In this document: positions 27,371 to 37,835 of the stretch, piece by piece
Position numbering within the stretch: position 1 is the first letter of the stretch
Layout: each line of letters opens with the position of its first letter
Assembly: GCA_039105265.1 (NCBI GenBank)
Contig: JAPFFF010000007.1
Location: 4,526,001-4,590,000 of the forward strand
DNA length: 64,000 nucleotides
Direction of reading: 5' to 3'
DNA from: Tritrichomonas musculus
Lineage: Eukaryota > Parabasalia > Tritrichomonadida > Tritrichomonadidae
Translations under genes and position numbers: made by a program
Notes under the pieces: generated by a model
Seen by the model: the letters and a program-made list of their open reading frames with translations, nothing else
What the model was told of the DNA's origin: nothing
Databases searched by the model: none

Positions 27371-30037
27371 ACATTTTATAATCCTCTAAATATACATATC
27401 CTTTTTTTTTAATAAATAAAAATCAGAAAACTTAATTACATTAAATGAAATATCCTAATTGAAATGAAAAGAATCGCCAAGCAAGTTGACATTCAAGTTT
27501 TGAACTATCAACATCATCAGGGAACATAAAATGCTTACTTTTATGTTTTTTCAGAGGAGATGCATTTTATAAATATGCAATTATGGCAAACAATATATAT
27601 GCCATTCGATAGATAATTAATGCACTAACTAATATATTCTCTTAAATTTGTTATAACTAGCCTACCTTTCGAAAAAATGAGGTGACAAATTCAATTTTTT
27701 AGATACCCTTTTTCGTGATCTGGCAGTGACTGATTTAAAAGAAATAGAAAATAAGTATTAATATCCTAAGTTGTTTTTAGATCATTGATCGGAAACTAAT
27801 AAATCAATGTTGATCATATGAAAACGAAAAAACATCAATTTTTTCACAAAACTTCAAACGCAAAAAAAAATTTACAGATCACCCGGTATCGAGATTTTTT
27901 AAGCATTGATAAGACATAACATGTTCATAATAAAAATATTATGAATTTGTGAATTTTTTTCTAGATAAAAAATTTAAGCCATTTTAATTTTGCATAATTT
28001 TCGTTTTTTTGACACTTTGATCCAAAAAAATGATGTGAATCTTTTTTTATGTAAGTATTTAAGTAAAAATAAAAAATAAAATAAATTTGTTAAATAATAT
28101 ATTTTAAATAGCAAAAATATTTTCTGGCGAAACTAAAAGCCATTTTGTTTAAGCGTTTGAATATTAAATTAAATTGATTTTCCAATTCATTGCAAATAGC
28201 AAATCTTACTTTTTTGATAAATATGTATGTTTTAATAATTTTTTTGTTATATAAATTATAATTATATCAAAAGATTTTAAAATTTTCCAAGATATTTGTG
28301 TTTAATTTGAAAAATACGTTAAATATAAAATAAACGTACATTTTGATCATATTTTGGATCATATTAAATTTTTTGCAGAAAGAATTGAATCATTAATATA
28401 TTATATTAATTTTATATCTATTATAATTTATAAATTCATGTTTTAATTTAAAAATTTCTCCTGTAATTTTGGAAAATTTACATTTTAAAATATTCTGTAT
28501 CTCTGAAAAAGTTTTTTAAAACTAAAGTTTTCCTCAAAAATTCTCTAAAGATTTATTATAGAAGTTTTTTATATGAATATCTATCATTTTAATAAGTGGT
28601 ATAATTAAAATAATATTAAATTTTTATTCATTCTACATTTATTGATTGAGATATATGAAATGCATAATTATTTGCATGCTTTTTATTTTGAACAGCTAAA
28701 CTTTTTGCTACACTTAATTTATTTTACAATATTTTATTATATGGTTTTCTCTTTTTTATGTAATCTTTAATACAATGTATCAAATAAAAATATGATAGCA
28801 TTAAGCTTTTGATATTCGAAATCTATGTTTACAACATCAAATTATTCAAAAATAATTATTGAATAAATCGAAACGAATCAAAAATATTCTTTTTTGAAGA
28901 ACTTATTGCCTATTTAATTTTTTAGATAATTTGAATAATATTAAATTCAAATATTCTGATATATTGAAAATATGAATAGAATATGATCGTTTAATATATA
29001 GCTTTATAAATAACTGATTTTTTTATGTTATTCTATATAATATTCTTTTTTAAAAAGCATATTTATGGATTTAATATTTATTACATGATTAAATATTTAT
29101 GTAACTCAATACCGGGTGAAAATTATAAAAAGATATTTAAGAAAAATATTACCAAAAAAATTGTTTTGGCAATATTTCAAAGAATATTTAAAATTAAACT
29201 ATTTTGAAATATTATTTCATCTAGTTATATTAATATTATTATTAATTTTTTAATAATATTCAAGTATCTTCAAACGGTCATGAAATCACATCATATATTG
29301 TCAACCTATTTTCTCAAAATTGAAGGACTAAATCTTCATAAAAAGTGTATATTTATATTCATAAATAAGTATAAAATGCTGTGGCAAAATATTTATCCAA
29401 ACCCTTCAGCAAATTCGTTTTTCATCTCCTCTGTTTTTTCCCACGATTTCATTATTTTGAACAAAAGAATTGTTTTTCTGAACAAACAAACCAGCTTCAT
29501 AATGCATTTTATTAGAAAACCTCTTTAGACATTTAACTACGAAATAATCTGCTCTTGAACCTTATGCAAATGCATGAAAAATGACATCTTTATAGAATGC
29601 TATTTTATCATTGAAAATAAGTTAATTTATCTTGAAAATAATGACTAATCATATTTACCAGCAGACAGAGTTCAGTCAATTTTTGCCCCAAGAGTTCAGT
29701 ACATTTTTTTTCATAAATGGAAAAATTTTTTATTAATGTAAGTAAGGTTAACGATGATGAAAACTAAGGAATTTGGATTAAAAATGAGGTAAAAACAATT
29801 ATTTAATAAATTTACAATTATTATTATTTGCTTATTTATAAATTAAAATTATTTATTTGCATAGATAGTTTGAAAATTAGTTCCTTCAAATGGACAATTA
29901 TCGATTGGTAACCATCCCTGTAAAAAAATAAATAAATATTTTGGAAAAACAATGGAAATTTTTTCTGAAATGATAAAAAAAAAACTTTCCATTGTTTTTT
30001 GGCGAAAATTATTTTGACAAAAAATCAAATTATTAAA
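27371..30037. other. 2.7-kb AT desert with one hairpin
   Basis: No coding-like frame, RNA gene or transposon end is supported; two short open frames (29,025-29,207; 29,280-29,528) look like chance. A 14-bp inverted repeat (AAAAACAATGGAAA, 29,945-29,958, and its complement, 29,986-29,999) lies just before the DUF3447-like pseudogene. Confidence 0.4.
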
Positions 30038-31070
30038 ATGAGCATTGATGATCATATCAGCAGAATGCGATTAATACAGCAAAAGTTGCTGAGCTATCTA
30101 AAAGAAAATAAACACAATTATCAGCAACTCATAACTAAAAATGATCCAAAAGAAATATACACATTTTTTGATAATATGAATATTCGCACAGATGAACAAG
30201 AAATAATTGAAACTCTTCATTTAATCATGCAAATATCTAATTATCATCATCAACAAAACAATTTTTGCAATAAAATTGATCAAATTTTAAGTTATTTCAA
30301 AGAAGATATTAAAGCACACTTTACAAATTATGGAATTTACAATTTTTTTTAAAAAAGCAAAAGAATCCTTCTTTGTTTAATAAAAGAAAAAATTCTTGTT
30401 GTTGATCAGCATATATCAAATTCGATAAAATATAAATTTGAGAACCAGCCTGATTTAGAAGAAGGCAATGATTCTACTTTATATTATTATTTTTATCCAG
30501 AGCTCAAATTATTCATTGATTATAAAAATTACAAATTGCCAGAAGATAATCTTGATATATTTGATCAAAAAAGAACAAATGGAGAAAATGACAATATTAT
30601 TTGCCAATTGATCAGTGATGATAAAATCAACGATTTCATAATATTCACTAAAAAAAAAAAAAAAAATTAATCTTTCATCATCAATTGAACAATCTATTTA
30701 TTAAACAAATTCAATTTTACTGCAAGTTGATGATATAACTTTAATCGAATATGCTGCATTTTATGGATCAATCCACATTTTTAAATATTTATGTACAAAA
30801 GTTAATATTGTTGGTAATATTATAAATTGGGCAATTTGTTCAAATAATGAAGAATTAATTCATTTTTTAATTGATGATATCGGGATTTTATGCTCTAAAT
30901 TTGATATAGAAGTTTTATTTATAACTCATCATATCAATTTAATAAAATATTTTCAAGAAGAAATCAATGATATTAACTCATATAATTATGTAACTTATGT
31001 TCTTCGATCTTTCAATTATGAATTTATGACATTAGAAGCTTTAGAAGAAATGGATTTTATTGATTTTTGA
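30038..31070 (+). pseudogene. DUF3447/ankyrin-type protein, broken by shifts at A/T runs
   Basis: Begins at ATG 30,038 (MSIDDHISRMRLIQQKLLSY). The frame stops at 30,352 inside a T8/A6 run, resumes in another frame (EKILVVDQHISNSIKYKFEN ... DKINDFIIFTKKKK) until the A17 run at ~30,650-30,666, then a third frame carries DDITLIEYAAFYGSIHIFKY, NWAICSNNEELIHFL and ends with EALEEMDFIDF and TGA at 31,068-31,070. The final part matches the trichomonad ankyrin-associated DUF3447 pattern (AAFYGSI..FKYL, AI..N.E.IHFL). Both breaks fall in homopolymers, so sequencing errors in a live gene are possible; an extra stop near 30,700 argues for true decay. The C-terminal ankyrin array usual for the family is missing or short. 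Confidence 0.6.
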
Positions 31071-31521
31071 ATATTTGACTTAGTTTCTTTTGTTAAAATA
31101 TTGTTAAATGATGGAGAAAATAAATTCTGAAACTGTCAAAGGTGAATTGTACAAAAAGATTCTGACTGGCCAAACACTTTGGGATATCATTAAGCTTATC
31201 TAGACAAAGAATCTCGTGCCACGTATGAACAATAGCATGATAAGCACATCATGTAGCGTTACTTCGTCAATCAAACATTAGTATTCACCCTCTTTGGATA
31301 CGATGATGCAAGAATCCCTGAATAAATTCCTCAAATAGATTCAGTTACAGGAATCATTTTCGCCTATAATCCATAATGGTACCAATAATTCCATCGTCTT
31401 TGGGTTCACAAGTATTTAATATAACTGTATATACTGTTAATAATTTAAAGTGGTAATGTTATTTTTCAGAAAAAAAAATTTAAAATAAATAATTAGTTTA
31501 TTGATCGATTTGTAATTGAAA
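31071..31521. other. Gene-free stretch with a faint coding relic
   Basis: A short frame near 31,112 (MEKINSETVKGELYKKILTG, then QTLWDIIKLI and stop) and GC-richer sequence to ~31,390 suggest a decayed gene fragment on the plus strand. Too little remains to identify it. Confidence 0.3.
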
Positions 31522-34500
31522 TCATTCTTTTTTATTTTCGTTGTTCTCAGTTTCTGATGTTGCCACTGGCTGTTTTTGATTCAATTTCATTTGCTCAAGC
31601 ATCAATTTCATTTGGTTCATTTGCTTTTCGAATTCATTTTTCTGGGTTTCAAATTCTTTTTGCTGGTTTTGCATTTTTGCTTCAAATTCTTTTTGCTGTT
31701 TTTGCAATTTGGCTTCATTAGATTTAACTCGGAGGTTTTTCTCTTCTGCATCACTTTTTGCTTTATTTAACAATTCAACGATTTCTTGATTTTCTTTTTC
31801 TTGTGCATAATCGAGGGCAGTTTTGTAAATATTTTTAAATTTATAAATGCCAAAAATGATTAGAAGTTTGAATTTTATGAAAAAAAATTATTTTGAATAT
31901 CATGAATGCTTTTTTGATTAAAATGTCTTTGTAGTTGATTTCGATACCTGGATGTGATAGTAAAAGTTGAACAATCTTTGTGTGGCCTTTATAAGATGCA
32001 ATAATCAATGGAGTAGTGTCGAATTTTCAAATTGAATTCCAAAAATAATTAAAAAAATGAATTATATGAATAAATAAGATTTGAATTTCACGAAAAAACA
32101 AAATTTGAATGTAATGAAAAGAATAAGATTTGAACGTGATAAAAAAAAAAAAAAAGATTTGAATATAATGAAAAATAAGATTTGAATTTTATGAACTAAC
32201 AAGATTTGAATGTGATGAAAAAATAAGATTTGAATTTCATAAAAAAAAATAAGATTTGGATTTTATAAAAAAAAATAAGATTTGAATAGAATGAAAAAAT
32301 AAGATTTTGAATGTGATGAAAAAAAAAGATTTGAATATAATGAAAAAAATAGATTTGAATGTTATGAAAAAATAAAATTTGAATCCAATGAAAAAATAAG
32401 ATTTGAATATTATGATAAAATAAGACTTGAATTTTAAAAAAAAATAAGATTTAAATATCATAAAAAAATAAGATTTGAATTACATGAAAAAATAGGATTT
32501 GAATATCATGAAAAAATAAGATTTGAATAGAATAAATAAATAAGATTTGAATATCATGAATAAATAAGATTTGAATGGTATAAGTGCTAAAAAATTTAAA
32601 TACTTCTGCTGTTGATTTCAATATTTGGTTTTGATAACAAAATTTGAACAATTTCAGTATGATCTCTACGAGCAGCATACATAAGTGGAGTCCAATTAAA
32701 TGTTCATATCATATCCCAAAAATGATTAAAACTTTGAATTTTATGAATTTTTTTTTTTTAAATTTTATAAAATTTTTTTTTGATTAAAATGTCTTTGCAG
32801 TTGATTTCGATATCTGGATGTGATAATAAAAGTTGAACAATATCTACATGACCTTTATAGGATGCCATAATCAATGGTGTACTGTCAAATTTTCAAATTG
32901 AACATCAAAAATAATTAAAAAAATGAATTTCATGAAAAAATAAGATTTGAATTTCATGAAAAAAATAAGATTTGAATGAAATGAAAAAATAAGGTTTGAA
33001 TGTAATAAAAAAATAAGATTTGAATGTAATGAAAAAATAAGATTTGAATGTAATGAAAAAATAAGATTTGAATATCATGAAAAAATAAGATTTGAATATC
33101 ATGAAAAAAGAAGATTTGAATATCATGAAAAAAGAAGATTTGAACGAAATGAAAAAACAAGATTTGAACGAAATGAAAAAATAAAATTTGAATCCAATGA
33201 AAAAATAAAGTTTGAATCCAATGAAAAAATAAGAATTAAATCCAATGAAAAAATAAGATTTGAATTATATGAAAAAATAATATTTTGAATGGTATAAGTG
33301 CTTAAATAATAAAATGCTTTTGCTGTTGATTTCAATATTTGGTTTTGATAACAAAATATCAACAATTTCAGTACGACCATTATAAGCAGCATACATAAGT
33401 GGAGTCCAATTAAATATTCTTATTATATCCCAAAAATGATTAAAAGTCTGAATTTCATGAAAAAAAAAAATTTTGAATATCATGAATGCTTTTTTGGTTA
33501 GAATGTCTTTGCAGTTAATTTCAATATCTGGATGTGATAATAAAAGTTGAACAATTTCTGCATTACCTTCATAGGATGCAAAGATCAATGAAGTACTGTC
33601 AAATTTTCAAATTGAATTCCAAAAATGATCAAAAAAATGAATTTTATAAAAAAATAAGATTTGAATGCCATGAAAAAAATAAGATTTGAATATAATGAAA
33701 AATTAAAATATGAATTTCATGAAAAAATAAAATTTGAATGTGATGAAAAAATAAGATTTGAATTTTATGAAAAATTAAGATTTGAATGGTATGAAAAATA
33801 ATTTTGAATGCAATGAAAAATAAGATTTGAATGATATGGAAAAATAAAATTTGAATAGAATAAAAAAATAAGATTTTGAATGCTATGAAAGAATATTATT
33901 TGAATACAATGAAAAAAAAATTGAATGCTATGAAAAAATAAGATTTGAACGTGATGAAAAAATAAGATTTGAATGCAATTAAAAAATAAGATTTGAATTT
34001 TATAAAAAATAAGATTTGAATATCATGAAAAATAAGATTTAAATGCCATGAAAAAATAAGATATGAATGTCATTAAAAATAAGATTTGAATTTTATAAAA
34101 AAAATAAAATTTGAATATCATGAAAAAATAAGATTTGAATTACATGAAAAAATAGGATTTGAATATAATGAAAAATAAGATTTAAATGCCATAAAAAAAA
34201 TAAAATTTGAATGTAATGAAAAAAAGATTTGAATGCCATAAAAAAACAAGATTTGAATGCCATAAAAAATAAGATTTGAATTTTTTGAAAAAACGATATT
34301 TTGAATGGTATAAGTGCTTAAATAATAAAATGCTTTTGATGTTGATTTCAATATTTGGCTTTGATAACAAAATTTTAACAATTTCAGTATAACATTTATA
34401 AGCAGCATACATAAGTGGAGTCCAATTAAATATTCTTATTATATCCCAAAAATGATTAAAAGTCTGAATTTCATGAAAAAGATAAAAATTGAATATCATG

Positions 34501-35501
34501 AATACTTTTTTGATTAAAATGTCTTTGCAGTTAATTTCAATATCTGGATGTGATAATAAAAGTTGAACGATCTCTGCATAACCTTCGTTAGATGCAATAA
34601 TCAATGGTGTAGTGTCAAATTTTCAAATTGAATGTTAAAAATAATTAAAAAAATGAATTTCATGAAAAAACAAGATTTGAATTACATGAAAAAAGAAGAT
34701 GTGAATATAATGAAAAAATAAAATTTGAATGAGATGTAAAAATAAGATTTGAATGTAATGAAAAAATAAGATTTGAATATCATGAAAAAATAAAATTTGA
34801 ATGTTATGAAAAAAAAATTTGAATGCCATGAAAAAATAAGATTTGAATGTTATGAAAAAATAAGATTTGAATTTTATGAAAAATTAAAATTTGAATATCA
34901 TGAAAAAATAAAATTTGAATTTTATGAAAAATTAAAATTTGAATGGGATGAAAAATTAAGATTTGAATGTGATGGAAAAATAAGATTTGAATATTATGAA
35001 AAAAATAAGATTTGAATCCAATGAAAAAAAAAAAAAAGATTTGAATGAGATGAAAAAAAAAAATGATTTGAATGAAATGAAAAAATAAGATTTGAATGCC
35101 ATGAAAAAAAAAATAATATTAGAACGCCATGAAAAAAAAAAATAAGATTTGAATCCAATGAAAAAATAAATGATTCGAATGGTATAAGTGCTAAAATATT
35201 AAAATGCTTTTGCAGTTGACTTCAATATTGGGTTTTGATAACAAAAATTGAACAATTTCAGTACGACCTCCACGAGCAGCACACATAAGCGGAGTCCAAT
35301 TAAATATTCATATCATATCCCAAAAATGATTAAAACTTTGAATTTTATGAAAAAAATAAATTTTGAATATCATGAATGCATTTTGTTTAAAATGTCTTTG
35401 CTATTGACGTTAATTTCTTTTATTGAAAGGAGATTTTGAACAGAGTTGATATCTCCTTCTTCAGATGCTTTGAGAAGCTCTTGAATTTCGCTAGAACTCA
35501 T
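31522..35501 (-). CDS. Ankyrin-repeat/coiled-coil gene split by nine same-phase inserts (intron-like or interrupted gene)
   Basis: Ten open blocks on the minus strand: 35391-35501 (MSSSEIQELLKASEEGDINS..., 37 codons with ATG), then eight blocks of exactly 99 bp at 35203-35301, 34518-34616, 34329-34427, 33502-33600, 33313-33411, 32788-32886, 32599-32697 and 31922-32020, then 31522-31827 (YKTALDYAQEKENQEIVELL, coiled coil, TGA). Each 99-bp block is one 33-residue ankyrin repeat, alternating NWTPLMYAAYNGRTEIVDIL and DTTPLIIASNEGYAEIVQLL types, with no stop or shift. Joined, they give 402 residues in the architecture of a normal short trichomonad ankyrin protein (scaffold, cytosolic). Inserts of 89, 586, 90, 728, 90, 426, 90, 578 and 94 bp all lie at the same codon boundary (after KDI/KSI). 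They lack GT-AG ends. Whether they are removed from RNA is unknown. Confidence 0.6.
32021..32598. repeat. Long ankyrin-gene insert 8: 24-bp minisatellite
   Basis: 578-bp insert filled with imperfect copies of a 24-bp unit whose fixed core is GAAAAAATAAGATTTGAAT (plus strand) followed by a variable triplet and AT. The edge towards the upstream repeat carries GAATGGTATAAGTGCT, shared by all four long inserts. Confidence 0.85.
32887..33312. repeat. Long ankyrin-gene insert 6: 24-bp minisatellite
   Basis: 426-bp insert, the shortest of the long class, made almost wholly of the same 24-bp unit; here variable triplets are mostly GTA, ATC and CCA. Length is a multiple of three but the minus-strand frame meets stops. 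Confidence 0.85.
33601..34328. repeat. Long ankyrin-gene insert 4: 24-bp minisatellite
   Basis: 728-bp insert, the longest, with roughly 28 degenerate 24-bp units and several 1-2 base length variants. Same flanks as the other long inserts. Confidence 0.85.
34617..35202. repeat. Long ankyrin-gene insert 2: 24-bp minisatellite
   Basis: 586-bp insert of the same 24-bp unit. In one plus-strand frame it reads (Y/H)EKIRFE(C/F/Y) for 72 codons (34,797-35,015), which is a by-product of the unit being a multiple of three. Confidence 0.85.
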
Positions 35502-35975
35502 TTAAAAGATAGGCGGTTAACGGTCCAGAAAATATTATTATAAAGATTTGATTAAATAAAATAATTTTTCTAATTCTTCATACATAATAATATATATTTT
35601 TATGCTTAGTTTAAAAAATTGTTTATTTTACCAGGAATTATAGAGGAAATAAATATTCAATAAAAATTGGAAAATCTCCACTTTTTCATATAAATCTAAT
35701 CATCTTTCAAACCAAAATATCTTATGAATTAAATATTATAATGCAAAATATTTAAATAAATTATAATTAAAAAACATAAAATAATTTATTTAAATTATTA
35801 TAAATAACCAAAAAGAATTATGTCAAATAAGATAGTATATTATTAGACAAACATTATTTCATATTAAAAACAAAGAAAAATTATAGATAATAAATCAATA
35901 ATACTTTTCATATACTTGAAAATAAAACCAATATCTTTATTAGAGTCTCTTACCATTATTTTGAGTTCTCCACAT
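35502..35975. other. AT-rich region upstream of the ankyrin gene
   Basis: 474 bp holding the ankyrin gene's 5' flank. No gene, RNA or repeat is recognised. A T. vaginalis-type Inr close to the ATG is not obvious. Confidence 0.4.
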
Positions 35976-36679
35976 TCATTCCTCACACAATTTTATACAA
36001 TTATCCTTACCTTGTGAATATTCATTTTTCTTATTAAGTGATCTTTCTTGGATAAGAATAATCTCATTATTTATGTCATCAGCTTCCCGGTGGATCCACA
36101 TGTCATTGCATGCGTAATCCACTTTTTCAGGCGGATAGTAGCTCCACACATTTTGGCCAGTTTTCTGTGAAATATATTTAATGGCCAATATTTGACCATT
36201 AACCGCCATTTTCCTCTCAAAAAGCTCCTTACAATAATATTTACCTTGAGGCAATTCGACGTTTACGTTCTCATTTAATAGTGACAGGCCAGACTCTAGC
36301 TCCTCTTTTCCGTTTGACATATAAACGGTCTCATTTGGAAAAGTTTTAAAATATTTACCTTTGAAAATGCAGCGTGTCCATTTATCATTATTTTTTCTGG
36401 AGGTTATGTGGAGTGTTCCCTTATTTCTTTGAATGGCATTAAGTAAACCGTTGATGTATTTTTCACCTTGCGGATATCTATCGTTGGACGACCGTTAAAA
36501 TTTGGCCTTTTCTTTCTCAATATTTGAATTACTGGTAATTTGCGATTCTCGATTGCATTGCAAGCTGCTGATATCTTTGAAAGGGAAGTAAAACCAGGTT
36601 GTTGGACTTGTGTCTGTATTTGAGAGGATAATAATCGCCTTTTTGGCTTTATTTTGTTGGTATAAAAATGCGTCGACAT
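35976..36679 (-). pseudogene. Frameshifted gene of unknown family
   Basis: Two frames on the minus strand join into one protein-like sequence. The first runs from ATG 36,679 (MSTHFYTNKIKPKRRLLSSQ) through AACNAIENRKLPVIQILRKK and RPNFNGRPTID to about 36,476. One base shift there continues as RYPQGEKYINGLLNAIQRN, GTLHITSRKNNDKWTRC, FKGKYFKTFPNETVY, then SNGKEELESGLSLLNENVN and ends at 35,976 after CIKLCEE. The continuity across the shift, with no other stop, points to a recently broken gene or a sequencing indel. Composition is GC-richer than the surroundings. I do not recognise the family; a transposon-encoded or nuclear protein is possible. Confidence 0.5.
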
Positions 36680-37382
36680 ATTAGATAGTTTGTGGATTAG
36701 TATCTTTACTTCTTCTGCTGCGAAATATTATATTGAAATTCTCTGCGTTATAACTTATTATATGAGTAGGTTTTGCCGTGATATTTAACAGTTTCTGTTT
36801 TATAATCGTTCACATATCATCTGCTAGTTCTGGTGGTTCATTTTCATTTTCTTGTTCCAAACCGAGTAAGATATTTAACTTTCGATCTAGAATATCCATA
36901 TTATTTCTGATTTCTTGATTTTGTTGAATAATTTGAATAAGTGTACTTTGCTGTTTTAATTCTTGATTTTGTTGAATATATTTTTGGATATCAAGGCGAG
37001 TATTTCTCAACTAATCAAGGCATCTGATGAGCAGCAAAATACACTTAATCAAATTATTCATTGATCTGTTCCTTCCTTTCATGAATCGTTCAAATGTTTT
37101 TAATTGTATATGATAGGTTATTATTTAAAAAAAGTTTTGCTCAATTCACTATAATTAAAAATGTATTGAAATTTTTTTTTGCTTTATTTAGTAATAAATA
37201 TATTTTGAATAAAGTATTCAATTTCACATATTATAACTATCAAATATAAAGTTTGTACAATAATTGTAAAGTGATATGAATTTTTTTCACCATAATAGTT
37301 CAATTTTATGAAAAGTTACTGACAAAAAAAAAAAAAAAAAAATTATGAATTCAGCATTTGAAGTAAGATTAGAAAATGCTGG
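36680..37382 (-). pseudogene. Coiled-coil remnant and AT-rich flank before the Maverick
   Basis: A minus-strand open stretch at 36,810-37,010 encodes a Gln-rich coiled coil (LDIQKYIQQNQELKQQSTLI, QIIQQNQEIRNNMDILDRKL) ending in PPELADDM and stop; it has no ATG (begins at TTG after an upstream stop), so it is a 3' fragment of a lost gene. A fragment YKTETVKYHGKTYSYNKL lies near 36,770. The rest, up to the A18 run at ~37,324 and the target duplication, shows nothing. Confidence 0.35.
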
Positions 37383-37387
37383 TGTCA
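37383..37387 (+). repeat. Target-site duplication, left copy (TGTCA)
   Basis: TGTCA directly precedes AGTAGT; the same five bases follow ACTACT at the other end (56,471-56,475). Five to six bp duplications are typical of Maverick integrases. Confidence 0.85.
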
Positions 37388-37734
37388 AGTAGTATAAGTG
37401 AGATAAGACTGGGTACAAAATAGATGAACGCGTCATATTAGACAGTTATTATATAATATATGATTTTCCCAATCCTCAACTCATTACTTTTAGAATATAT
37501 GATATCAACATTTTAGTTCACACCTGACCCAAATATTATTTTGATATTCAAAAAAATTATTATACATGATAATTTTAAATATCAAGATATCAAAAATGAC
37601 TCATAACTCAACGCCAGTTTAAAAATCCATGAAAACATAAATTCTTAATAAATGATATCATAAGTGCTAACCTCTATTTCTTCACGTATTTCATCAACCG
37701 ACAAAACGACTTTTGTTAATTTTTCATAAATTTT
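37388..37734 (+). repeat. Maverick left terminal inverted repeat
   Basis: 347 bp matching the reverse complement of 56,123-56,470 with one substitution (near 37,587) and one A-run length difference (near 37,703). An extra partial copy of the innermost ~55 bp (CATCAACCGACAAAAATGAC...) follows at 37,754-37,809, so the inner edge is tandemly duplicated on this side only. Confidence 0.95.
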
Positions 37735-37835
37735 CACAACTTTTTGCCACTTTTCATCAACCGACAAAAATGACTTTTGTTAATTTTTCATAAATTTATA
37801 ACGTAAATGATTAAATTTATTTTAATATATAGAAT

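Noticed and set aside
29025..29528. Two short plus-strand frames
   Set aside because: AT-driven Phe/Ile/Lys/Tyr composition and no supporting motif, promoter or neighbour.
29999..30037. Extended N-terminus for the DUF3447-like pseudogene
   Set aside because: It would start at TTG inside a hairpin; the ATG at 30,038 fits the family start.
34797..35015. 72-codon plus-strand frame EKIRFE(C/Y) repeats
   Set aside because: Product of the 24-bp minisatellite being a multiple of three; no start context or neighbouring coding sequence.
31860..35200. CRISPR array
   Set aside because: Units are contiguous 24-bp tandem repeats without unique spacers, in eukaryotic DNA.
31522..35501. Ordinary spliceosomal introns in the ankyrin gene
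   Set aside because: Trichomonad introns have GTATGT-like 5' ends and an ACTAACACACAG-like 3' end. Neither occurs at the nine boundaries, where no nearby GT or fused branch/acceptor is available.
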